Source: RGIG3513 sp045658985 (lineage in GTDB: Bacteria; Bacillota; Clostridia; Oscillospirales; Butyricicoccaceae). From it: a DNA stretch of 33,273 bases. Positions 1 through 6,758 of the stretch are shown here, one piece after another. The position numbers and the translations under genes were made by a program. Numbering within the stretch: position 1 is the first letter of the stretch; each line of letters starts with the position of its first letter. The DNA lies in NCBI GenBank assembly GCA_045658985.1, contig JAZOWC010000058.1, forward strand, positions 1 through 33,273. The letters are read 5' to 3'. The notes beneath the pieces are model-generated. The model worked only from the letters and a program-made list of their open reading frames with translations. It was not told where the DNA came from and ran no database searches.

Positions 1-126
1 TGAAAAGTACTTTCAAACCTCAATAAAAATCTCAGGGTTCCTATTTTCTTTCTTGGTGCTGTTTAATTTACAAAGTGCTTTTGCTCCGAGCTCTCAGCCT
101 CTTTCGTGGCCGCTTCTCTCGAGCGC
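1..126 (-). other. Untranslated leader, possibly of an rRNA operon
   Basis: This stretch lies downstream of the leftward promoter and has no convincing coding frame on the minus strand. Around 86-57 (minus) it reads AAAGCACTTTGTAAATTAAAC, which resembles the CTTTGAAAA-CTAAACA leaders found just before 16S rRNA genes in Firmicutes. Together with the very strong promoter this suggests a 16S gene just outside the window. No rRNA sequence is visible, so this is a guess from leader resemblance. Confidence 0.3.
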
Positions 127-132
127 TTGTTT

Positions 133-217
133 ATAATACCACGCCTTTTTCCATTTGTCAACACCTTTTTTCAACTTTTTTTAAGTTTTTTTCATTTTCT
201 TTTTTCGACCGTTTTTT
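133..217 (-). promoter_or_regulatory. Strong leftward promoter with upstream phased A-tracts
   Basis: On the minus strand a perfect -35 TTGACA (156-161) and -10 TATTAT (133-138) are separated by 17 bp. Upstream of the -35, T-runs on the plus strand lie at 166-171, 176-182, 186-192, 195-198, 200-205 and 212-217, mostly one helical turn apart. That is the layout of an UP element or intrinsically bent DNA at very strong promoters. Transcription would start near 126 and leave the window at its left edge, so the gene served is not visible. Confidence 0.75.
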
Positions 218-272
218 CGCCCTTTATATATACATATTATATACACACGCGCGCTTGTAACCCAAGTGTAAC

Positions 273-301
273 TTGACTTGTGTGGGGTTTTGGCTTATTA
301 T
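273..301 (+). promoter_or_regulatory. smpB promoter
   Basis: The -35 TTGACT (273-278) and -10 TATTAT (296-301) have 17-bp spacing. A start near 308 gives a leader of about 26 nt before the GTG of smpB, and rules out the in-frame ATG at 280, which lies inside the promoter. Confidence 0.75.
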
Positions 302-333
302 TGTATTGCAAAACTCAAAAAGGAGGTCTCGTT

Positions 334-798
334 GTGGAAAAGTCCGGGACAAAAATCATCACGTTAAACCGCAAGGCGCGTCACGACTATTTCGTGGACG
401 AGACCTTTGAGTGCGGCATCGCCCTGGTAGGCACCGAGGTCAAGAGCCTGAGGTGCGGCACGGTCAATCTCAAGGATTCCTTCTGCGCTGTGGAGGACGG
501 AGAGATGTACGTCATCGGCATGCACATCAGTCCCTACGAGAAGGGCAATATCTTCAACCGCGATCCTCTGCGCAAGCGCAAGCTGCTCATGCACAAGAAG
601 GAGATCATGCGGCTGTTCGGTCTTGTCAAGCGGGACGGCTACGCTCTGATTCCCCTGTCTTTGTATTTTAAGGACTCCAGGGTCAAGCTTGAGCTGGGTC
701 TGTGCCGCGGCAAGAAGCTGCACGACAAGCGCGACGCCATGGCCGAGAAGGATGCCAAGCGCGAGATGGACCGCCACCTCAAGGAAAGAAACAAATAA
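334..798 (+). CDS. smpB: SsrA-binding protein SmpB
   Basis: SmpB binds tmRNA and brings it into the A site of stalled ribosomes for trans-translation. The product has 154 residues, normal for the family. It shows the N-terminal RKARHDYF block, the EVKSLR stretch, the ISPYEKGNIFN segment and a basic C-terminal tail ending in HLKERNK, which enters the mRNA channel. The start is GTG at 334, with AGGAGG at 321-326 seven bases upstream; the upstream ATG at 280 falls in the promoter. The stop codon ends exactly one base before the first nucleotide of the tmRNA gene, so the two partners very probably share one transcript. Confidence 0.97.
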   Translation: MEKSGTKIITLNRKARHDYFVDETFECGIALVGTEVKSLRCGTVNLKDSFCAVEDGEMYVIGMHISPYEKGNIFNRDPLRKRKLLMHKKEIMRLFGLVKRDGYALIPLSLYFKDSRVKLELGLCRGKKLHDKRDAMAEKDAKREMDRHLKERNK

Positions 799-1146
799 GG
801 GGGCGTAAAGGTTTCGACGGGGATCTTGAAACTTGTTAAGCGGGCAGAGGCGCACAACCTCTATAAAATGTGTACTTTATAAATTAAACAACAACAACAC
901 AGTTGCTGTCGCTGCCTAAATAATGGCGGCCGTCTCTACCGGTAGGGCCACGGACCGGATAGAGGCGTGGATCAGTGGCGTCCGTGAGTGCGCAAAGCTT
1001 TGAGCGCACCATGCATAATGAAGCTACCAAGCATATCAGTTTGACGGTTGACTGATACGTGAGGGAATGTTGACAACCCTCTGCGCCCGGAGAAAGACTT
1101 GTGGATGGGTTTTCGGACGCGGGTTCGATTCCCGCCGCCTCCACCA
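799..1146 (+). ncRNA. ssrA: Transfer-messenger RNA (tmRNA)
   Basis: The gene spans 348 nt. The 5' end GGGGGCG pairs over seven positions (one G-U) with CGCCTCC at 1136-1142, and an encoded ACCA follows (1143-1146). The tRNA-like domain is shown by GTAAAGGTTTCGAC at the 5' end and the T-arm GGGTTCGATTCCC near the 3' end. The tag reading frame ends NNNNTVAVAA with a TAA stop at 917-919. The four Asn codons start at 887; the exact resume codon, near 881-887, was not fixed. It works with the SmpB encoded directly upstream, and its 5' end is probably made by RNase P from a joint transcript. Confidence 0.96.
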
Positions 1147-1302
1147 GAATAAGAAGCAGTCACCCAACAGGGTGGCTGCTTTTTATTCTCGGTATGGGGT
1201 TTGCGCGGTGGGAATCGAAGGGTCGGTAGTGAATGACCCCGGGTGGCAGTCAGAGCCGACCCCCGCTCCGCCCGCAGGCGGGCCAGACCGCCGCCTCCAC
1301 CA
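1147..1302 (+). repeat. tmRNA-tail tandem repeat, unit 1
   Basis: This ~156-nt unit starts at the tmRNA 3' end. In order it holds a terminator hairpin, the sequence GGTATGGGGTTTGCGC (from 1191), an inverted copy of part of the tmRNA T-arm (GGGAATCGAA, 1210-1219), a hairpin closed by GGGTCGG and CCGACCC, a CCGCC/GGCGG hairpin, and finally CCGCCGCCTCCACCA ending at 1302, which matches the tmRNA 3' terminus. No coding frame or promoter is visible inside. It could be a structured RNA or a small element that copied the tmRNA tail. Confidence 0.8.
1155..1184 (+). terminator. Terminator after ssrA
   Basis: An 11-bp stem (1155-1165 with 1170-1180, one G-U) and an AACA loop are followed by a T-run. 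Flanking GAATAA and TTATTC can extend the stem. It starts nine bases after the tmRNA CCA end. Confidence 0.9.
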
Positions 1303-1460
1303 AATAACAAAAAGCCACCCTCATCGGGTGGCTTTTTTGTTATTTAGGTATGGGGTTTGCGCAGGCGGGAATCGAAGGGTCGGTAGTGAATGACTGCCGG
1401 TGGCAGTCAGAGCCGACCCCCGCTCCGCCCGCAGGCGGGCGAGGACCGCCGCCTCCACCA
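1303..1460 (+). repeat. tmRNA-tail tandem repeat, unit 2
   Basis: This second ~158-nt unit has the same order of parts as unit 1. The terminator hairpin has a different sequence but still pairs. The inverted T-arm piece is longer here (GGCGGGAATCGAA, 1364-1376). GGGTCGG/CCGACCC and CCGCC/GGCGG hairpins are kept, and the unit ends again in CCGCCGCCTCCACCA at 1460. A degenerate hairpin and the start of a third unit (GGGTATGG, 1503-1510) follow, after which the similarity stops. Confidence 0.8.
1307..1338 (+). terminator. Terminator-like hairpin in repeat unit 2
   Basis: GCCACCC (1314-1320) pairs with GGGTGGC (1326-1332) around a TCATC loop. A/T arms extend it on both sides and a six-T run follows. 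It resembles the terminator after ssrA in form but not in base sequence. Confidence 0.8.
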
Positions 1461-1464
1461 AATA

Positions 1465-1498
1465 CAAAAGCAGCTGCCCGTGAGGCCGGCTGTTTTTT
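1465..1498 (+). terminator. Weak terminator-like hairpin after repeat unit 2
   Basis: ACAAAAGCAGC pairs imperfectly with GGCTGTTTTTTGT around a GC-rich centre with mismatches, followed by six T. It sits at the place equivalent to the two stronger terminators upstream. Confidence 0.5.
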
Positions 1499-1543
1499 GT
1501 GCGGGTATGGCTGCACAGTTTTTCGGCAATTCCGCAAAAAATA

Positions 1544-1575
1544 TTTACAAACGAACAGTTATAGTATATTATAAT
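1544..1575 (+). promoter_or_regulatory. Possible promoter for the permease gene
   Basis: TTTACA (1544-1549) could serve as -35. TATATT (1565-1570) or TATAAT (1570-1575) could serve as -10. The spacings of 15 or 20 bp are both off optimum, so the exact elements are uncertain. Confidence 0.4.
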
Positions 1576-1623
1576 TAGGTATATCCTTTCCATATTTTTT
1601 GTAAAAAGAAAGAAGGAACAAAA

Positions 1624-3012
1624 ATGGAAAAACTCACCAAAAAGTACGGTCTGATCACCGCTATATGCATGGTCGTAGGTACCGTAATCGGCTCCGGTGT
1701 CTTTTTTAAGGCACAGAACGTTCTCAATGCAACCGGCGGCAATATGCCTCTGGGTATCGCTGCATGGGCGATCACCGGTCTTCTGATGATCATCTGCTCT
1801 CTGCAGTTTGCGTCCATGGGCACCAAGTACGAAAAGGTCAGCGGCGTCGTTGACTACGCAGAGGCCACCTGCGGCAAGACCTACGCATACTACATCGCAT
1901 GGTTTATGGTCAACATCTACTACCCCGGCATGACCTCGGTCCTGGCCTGGGTCTCTGCAAGGTACTTTGGCGTGCTGTTCGGCTGGCATCTGGCAGGCGC
2001 AGAGGTCATGGCTCTGTCCGGATTCTTCCTCGTGGCATCCTACACCATCAATGCCCTGTCCCCCAAGCTGGCAGGCAAGTTTCAGATCAGCGCTACCGTC
2101 ATCAAGCTCATCCCCATCGCGCTGATGGCCGTGGTCGGCACAATTTCCGGTCTGGCAAACGGCGTTCTGACCCAGAACTTCACCACCGTCGTTACCGAAG
2201 CTGTGGGCGGCAGCGCAAGCAGCGGTCTGTTTGCAGCTATCGTTGCTACCGTATTCGCATACGAAGGCTGGATCGTCGCAACCTCCATCAACGCCGAGCT
2301 GAAGAATCCCAAGCGTAACCTGCCTCTGGCTCTCATCATCGGCTCTCTCATCGTTGTTGCTGCATACATTCTGTACTTTGTGGGCGTTGCAGGCGGCGCA
2401 AAGAGCGAAGTTCTGATGTCAGAAGGCGCAACCACCGCGTTCTCCAACATCTTTGGCGCAGTGGGCGGCACTCTGCTCAACATCTGCATCGTCATCTCCT
2501 GCCTGGGTACTCTCAACGGCCTGATGGTGGGTGCAACCCGCGGTATGTACGCTATCGCAGCCCGCGGCGAAGGTCCCGCTCCCGAGACGTTCTCTCAGGT
2601 CGACCCCTCCACCAACATGACCACCAACTCCTCGGTATGGGGTCTGTTCGTATGCGGCGCATGGCTGCTGTACTTCTACGGCGCAAACCTGACCTCCGGC
2701 TGGTTCGGTCTGTTCAACTTTGACTCCTCCGAGCTGCCCATCATCACCATCTACGCTATGTACATCCCCATGATGATCGCATGGATGAAAAAGGAAAAAG
2801 AGCTCAGCACATTCAAGCGCTTTGTCCTCCCCGTTCTGGCTCTGGCTGCCTGCCTGTTCATGGTGGTTGCCGCTGTTTACGCACACGGCATCACTCCCTT
2901 CCTGACAGCAAAGGAATCCGGCACATTCTCCTTCCCCGTACTGTTCTACCTCATCCTCTACGCAGCAGTTATGGCTGCAGGCGCAGTGTTCAAGAAGAAA
3001 AACAAGCGCTGA
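1624..3012 (+). CDS. APC-superfamily amino acid permease
   Basis: This is an integral membrane transporter of 462 residues with about twelve hydrophobic segments, the usual size for APC permeases. The first helix carries GTVIGSGVFFKA, the unwound Gly-Ser-Gly segment that binds the amino group and carboxylate of the substrate in this superfamily. A conserved FAYEGWIVATSINAELKNPKRN segment, here split by helix 6 and the following loop, is typical of the LAT/SteT-like branch. The start has AAGAAGGA just upstream. The gene is monocistronic: a terminator follows at once and the next gene has its own promoter. The substrate cannot be told from sequence; amino acid uptake or exchange is likely. Confidence 0.88.
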   Translation: MEKLTKKYGLITAICMVVGTVIGSGVFFKAQNVLNATGGNMPLGIAAWAITGLLMIICSLQFASMGTKYEKVSGVVDYAEATCGKTYAYYIAWFMVNIYYPGMTSVLAWVSARYFGVLFGWHLAGAEVMALSGFFLVASYTINALSPKLAGKFQISATVIKLIPIALMAVVGTISGLANGVLTQNFTTVVTEAVGGSASSGLFAAIVATVFAYEGWIVATSINAELKNPKRNLPLALIIGSLIVVAAYILYFVGVAGGAKSEVLMSEGATTAFSNIFGAVGGTLLNICIVISCLGTLNGLMVGATRGMYAIAARGEGPAPETFSQVDPSTNMTTNSSVWGLFVCGAWLLYFYGANLTSGWFGLFNFDSSELPIITIYAMYIPMMIAWMKKEKELSTFKRFVLPVLALAACLFMVVAAVYAHGITPFLTAKESGTFSFPVLFYLILYAAVMAAGAVFKKKNKR

Positions 3013-3027
3013 CCGTGATTTTTTCTA

Positions 3028-3056
3028 AACTCCCCGTTTTTGCGGGGAGTTTTTTA
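3028..3056 (+). terminator. Terminator after the permease gene
   Basis: ACTCCCCG (3029-3036) pairs with CGGGGAGT (3043-3050) and is followed by a T-run. Confidence 0.92.
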
Positions 3057-3062
3057 TTTTTG

Positions 3063-3092
3063 CTTACACTTTTCGGAAAAGTGTGCTATTAT
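3063..3092 (+). promoter_or_regulatory. Promoter with operator-like inverted repeat in the spacer
   Basis: -35 CTTACA (3063-3068) and -10 TATTAT (3087-3092) are 18 bp apart. The spacer holds CACTTTT-CGG-AAAAGTG (3067-3083), a 7-bp inverted repeat centred between the two boxes. A regulator bound there would block RNA polymerase. It lacks a T-run and lies past the upstream terminator, so it is not itself a terminator. Confidence 0.55.
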
Positions 3093-3166
3093 ATTATGGG
3101 AGATTGTGGAGAGTGTATTCTCATACCCCCGATAACATACAAAAAGCGGAAAGGGTTGGCTACATT

Positions 3167-4927
3167 ATGACGATTGCAAATGCGATAGCGCTGCTGGGCG
3201 GACTTGGATTCTTTTTGTTCGGTATGTCGCTGCTGGGTGAGGGGCTCAAGCGTGTTGCGGGCAGCAAGCTCGAGACTATTCTGGGCAGGCTGACTTCCAC
3301 CACCTTCAGAGGGGTTCTTCTGGGCACTCTGGTCACCGCGATCATTCAGTCTTCCTCGGCGACCACGGTCATGGTGGTAGGCTTTGTCAACTCGGGCATT
3401 ATGCAGCTTGCCAACGCCATCGGTATCATCATGGGCGCCAACATCGGTACCACCGCCACCGGCTGGATACTGGTGCTTGCGGGCGTTGAGGGCAACGGCG
3501 GATTTTCGTCGGCCACCATGTTTGCTCTCATATCTTTTATTGGTATAATCCTCTACTTCTTCTGCAAGAAATCCTCCCAAAAGAACATCGGTATGATAAT
3601 GCTGGCGTTTGCCGTGCTGATGAGCGGCATGCAGTCCATGAGCGGCGCTATGGCTCCCCTCAAGACCAGCCCCTTCTTTATTGACTTTATCACCGCCGTA
3701 TCCAACCCGCTGGTCTCCATCGCTGTGGGCATTGCGGTAACCGCCGTAATCCAGAGCTGCTCGGCATCCATCGGTATTCTGCAGGCGCTGTCCATCACCG
3801 GTATTATCGGCTACGAGGTGGCCATTCCCATGGTCATCGGTATGTGTATCGGTGCATGCGTGCCCGTGCTTATTTCGGCTGTGGGCGCAAACGTCAGCGG
3901 CAGACGGGCGGCGTTTGTGTACCTCTACTTCAACCTGACCGGCGCCGTGCTTTTGATGGTGCCCTTCTACATAATCCACGCCATCGTAGGCTTCGACATT
4001 ATGTCGGCCACCGCAACCAGTTTTGGTATAGCTATCGTCAACACGGTATTCAAGGTTGCCGCAACCCTGCTGCTGGCGCCCTTTGCCAAGGTGCTAGAGA
4101 AGATCGCCGTAACCACCATCAAGGACAAGCATAGCAAAAAGAGCAAATCGGAAAACAGTCTGCTGGACGAGCGTTTTCTGGCATATCCTTCCCTCGCTCT
4201 GGAGCAGGCACGCAAAACGGTGGATCAGATGTCGCTGACGGCGTTCAGGAATCTTGTTGTCTCCGTCGATCTGCTGCATAATTATGACGAGAAGCAGTTT
4301 GAGGCTGTGATGGAGAGCGAGGACAAGGTGGACAAGATGGAGGATCAGCTGGGTGCATATCTGGTGCAGCTGAACGCCAAGCCGCTGAGTGAAAAGGAGA
4401 ATCAGGCATCGGCCAAGTATCTCACCTGTCTGGGCAACATCGAGCGTATATCCGACCATTCGGTCAACATTGCCGAGCTGGCAAAAGAGCTGTTTGAGAA
4501 GAAGAAGAGTTTTTCCGAACAGGCACAGAAGGAGCTGAGCATCTGCACCGACTCCATACACGAGATCCTCGATCTGACAGGCAGAGCTCTGCTGGATAAC
4601 GACAGCGACACCGCCAAGCGGGTAGAGCCGCTCGAGCAGGTCATAGACGCGCTGACCAAGGAGCTGAAGGTGCGCCACATCCAGCGTGTGCAGGCAGGTC
4701 TGTGTACTCTGGAGCTTGGATTCATCTACAACGACTGTGTGAATAACTTTGAGCGCGTTGCCGACCATTGCTCCAACATCGCAGTTGCGGTCATCGAGGC
4801 AAGCGACACCCACCTGCAGAGCCACGACTACCTGCGCAATCTCAAGAACGCCGACCACGAGGACTACCGCAATCAGCTGACCGCTTATGCGGACAAATAC
4901 TACGGCAGGCTCGACGCAGCGCTGTAA
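3167..4927 (+). CDS. Na/phosphate cotransporter with C-terminal PhoU-like domain
   Basis: This membrane protein of 586 residues belongs to the NptA/PNaS family. The N-terminal half has two inverted transport repeats, each with the signature Gln-Ser-Ser motif: QSSSATT at 61-67 and a variant QSCSAS at 196-201. From about residue 350 the protein is soluble and helical, with the paired acidic and His-containing stretches of PhoU domains (ERISDHSVNIAE and ERVADHCSNIAV). Such fusions couple phosphate import to PhoU-type control. The start chosen is ATG at 3167, where the hydrophobic N-terminus begins; an in-frame ATG at 3083 lies inside the promoter. AAAGGG upstream is a modest ribosome binding site. 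The operator-like repeat in the promoter suggests transcriptional control. Confidence 0.92.
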   Translation: MTIANAIALLGGLGFFLFGMSLLGEGLKRVAGSKLETILGRLTSTTFRGVLLGTLVTAIIQSSSATTVMVVGFVNSGIMQLANAIGIIMGANIGTTATGWILVLAGVEGNGGFSSATMFALISFIGIILYFFCKKSSQKNIGMIMLAFAVLMSGMQSMSGAMAPLKTSPFFIDFITAVSNPLVSIAVGIAVTAVIQSCSASIGILQALSITGIIGYEVAIPMVIGMCIGACVPVLISAVGANVSGRRAAFVYLYFNLTGAVLLMVPFYIIHAIVGFDIMSATATSFGIAIVNTVFKVAATLLLAPFAKVLEKIAVTTIKDKHSKKSKSENSLLDERFLAYPSLALEQARKTVDQMSLTAFRNLVVSVDLLHNYDEKQFEAVMESEDKVDKMEDQLGAYLVQLNAKPLSEKENQASAKYLTCLGNIERISDHSVNIAELAKELFEKKKSFSEQAQKELSICTDSIHEILDLTGRALLDNDSDTAKRVEPLEQVIDALTKELKVRHIQRVQAGLCTLELGFIYNDCVNNFERVADHCSNIAVAVIEASDTHLQSHDYLRNLKNADHEDYRNQLTAYADKYYGRLDAAL

Positions 4928-4971
4928 CCATCCCCCTCACGGGAGATACCGCGCAAAATCAAATCATTCCC

Positions 4972-5010
4972 AACCCACCGGCGCAGTAAAGCTGCCGGTG
5001 GGTTTCTTTA
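4972..5010 (+). terminator. Terminator after the Na/Pi cotransporter
   Basis: AACCCACCGGC (4972-4982) pairs perfectly with GCCGGTGGGTT (4994-5004), followed by a T-rich run. Confidence 0.88.
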
Positions 5011-5052
5011 TACAAAAAGACGGCATACCCTGCGGTATGCCGTCTTTTTGTA
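5011..5052. terminator. Bidirectional terminator between convergent genes
   Basis: A perfect 19-bp stem (5011-5029 with 5034-5052) carries an A-run on the left and a T-run on the right around a CTGC loop. It can end transcription from both sides, and the leftward lipoprotein operon ends 24 bp away. Confidence 0.93.
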
Positions 5053-5075
5053 TAGTATAGCGAAGTGTATCGGAT

Positions 5076-6716
5076 TTACTTCAGAACTACGCTTGCAGCC
5101 AGAGCCTGCAGAGCGGCAGCGTCATCAGCGGAGATGGCGCAATCGGTATTGGTGTTGATGTCCTTCTCGCCCAGAGTGCTGAGGCCAACGGGGGAATTGC
5201 CGGTAGCTGCAGCGTAGATGGCGCAGGCGGTCAGGTATGCGCCCTTGGCACTTGCGCGGTTGCCGACATTGATACGGCTTTCTCTGTCGTCTGCTGCAAG
5301 GAACAGATCGGAGAGCTCTCCGTTTGCGGCATAAGCCTCAAATACATCGCCGACAGAAACCATAACTACGTTGTCGATGCCAGCCTCTTCTTTGATGTAT
5401 TCAACGGTATCGTTTGCCTCTCTGTTGATCAGGGCAACGTGATCCTTGTGGTTGGTAACATCGGGAGTGTCGGGATAGGTTGCATTGTGGCCGTAGGGAG
5501 CCACGATAACGATCTTGACGTCGGGATTCTTGTCATAAGCCATTTTGGCAATCTTGGCGCAGGCATAGATAGTACGGTTGTCGCCTTCGTCCAGAGTGTT
5601 GTCACGACCGGTCTGGAGAATAACGTAGTCATAGACATTCTCCTCCAGCCACTTGCCTGCTTCCACACCGCTTCCGGTAAATATAGCCATTTCAGGATCG
5701 GTGCGCACATCAGCAGAGAACAGTTCGTGAATATTCCATGTGGAAGCAGAGCTGTTTGCAGACAGGTACTTGACGGTCTTGAATACATCCTTGTCGAGGC
5801 CTTCCTCAAACATAGCGCTCATGGTACCAAGTGCGTTGTTGGTACCGAACATAAAGCCGCCGAAGCCGAAGATCTTGGTCATACTGGAGGGATCGGGAGC
5901 TTCGTAGCTTGCGCTGTAAGTGGTGGGATCGGCGCTGATGGCAGCGTATGCAAATACGTTGTACATATCGCAGACCATAAAGAAACACCAAGTGTATGCA
6001 GAGTCATGGGTCCATTTTACGTCAGTCTTGCCGGCGGAGAACTTGTCGCCCCATCTGCGGATGTGGTTGCCGCTCTCGTTGACAAGGTTAGAGCCGTTGA
6101 AGCCTGCGTTGCAAAGCTTGCCCTTGATCTCATAGCTGCCGATAGGAAGCTTGATGTGGTTGTCGCCCTCAAAGGGGATGCTGCCGCGGCCTTCGTAAGC
6201 GAATGCGCTCTTCTGGGTGGGCTTTTTGACGATAACAGGCTTTGCAGGATCGGCAAAATCGACCTCAAAGGTAGAGCCCAAGTATTCCCAGGACTCACCC
6301 TCGAGACCCAGTTCTGCCCAGCTGAAAGCGTAATCGGCCTTACGGACCATACCAACAGCGTTGTATTCGCCCAGCAGGACCATACCCTTTTCGGCAACGA
6401 CAGCCTTGCGGTTGGAGATGGAGGACTCACCGGGGTTGGCGATAGCGACACTCAGACCGTCGGTAGCATCCAGCAGCAGCTTCTTGACGGTGCTTTCGGG
6501 CTCTGTGGGCTTGGGATCTGCGGGTTTGGGATCGGCGGGTTTGGGATCAGCAGGTGTGGGATCAGCAGGTGCGGGGTCTGCCGGTGTGGGATCGGGAGTT
6601 ACGGGGTCTGCGGGTGCAGGAGTGGGGTCTTTTGCCTGAGTCTCGTCCTTGCCGCAGCCGGCAAACAGTCCGAGACACATGATCAATGCGAGGAACAGCG
6701 CGGTAAATCTTTTCAT
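5076..6716 (-). CDS. Lipoprotein with Pro/Asp-rich linker and degenerate SGNH-like domain
   Basis: A secreted, lipid-anchored protein of 546 residues. The signal peptide ends in lipobox LFAGC (Cys21). Residues 31-72 are a low-complexity linker of PADPT/PADPK pentapeptides that would span the cell wall. The segment from about 280 to 515 aligns by eye with SGNH/GDSL-type hydrolases: a strand KIFGFGGFMFG (281-291) where block I (GNSF/GDS) is expected, YDYVILQ (362-368), KIVIVAPYG (401-409) and a final RASAKGAYLTACAIY (487-501). The nucleophilic Ser and the catalytic His of the family are not found at these places, so it may bind rather than cleave a carbohydrate or ester. A good AAGGAG site precedes the ATG. 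It lies 42 bp behind the M14 lipoprotein gene, probably in one operon. Confidence 0.7.
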   Translation of the reverse strand: MKRFTALFLALIMCLGLFAGCGKDETQAKDPTPAPADPVTPDPTPADPAPADPTPADPKPADPKPADPKPTEPESTVKKLLLDATDGLSVAIANPGESSISNRKAVVAEKGMVLLGEYNAVGMVRKADYAFSWAELGLEGESWEYLGSTFEVDFADPAKPVIVKKPTQKSAFAYEGRGSIPFEGDNHIKLPIGSYEIKGKLCNAGFNGSNLVNESGNHIRRWGDKFSAGKTDVKWTHDSAYTWCFFMVCDMYNVFAYAAISADPTTYSASYEAPDPSSMTKIFGFGGFMFGTNNALGTMSAMFEEGLDKDVFKTVKYLSANSSASTWNIHELFSADVRTDPEMAIFTGSGVEAGKWLEENVYDYVILQTGRDNTLDEGDNRTIYACAKIAKMAYDKNPDVKIVIVAPYGHNATYPDTPDVTNHKDHVALINREANDTVEYIKEEAGIDNVVMVSVGDVFEAYAANGELSDLFLAADDRESRINVGNRASAKGAYLTACAIYAAATGNSPVGLSTLGEKDINTNTDCAISADDAAALQALAASVVLK

Positions 6717-6758
6717 GTTGCGTCTCCTTTTTTATATATTTTGTTTGGTATAAAACCC

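Noticed and set aside
75..260. Short Phe-rich frame left of smpB
   Set aside because: It is produced by the T-tracts of the leftward promoter; there is no ribosome binding site.
1147..1460. Phage or integrative element attachment sites at the tmRNA 3' end
   Set aside because: The duplicated tmRNA tails are only ~157 bp apart and there is no integrase or cargo; the repeated terminators fit a tandem repeat better.
972..1989. Minus-strand frames through ssrA, the tandem repeats and the permease start
   Set aside because: They cross a structured RNA gene and terminators and show no protein-like features.
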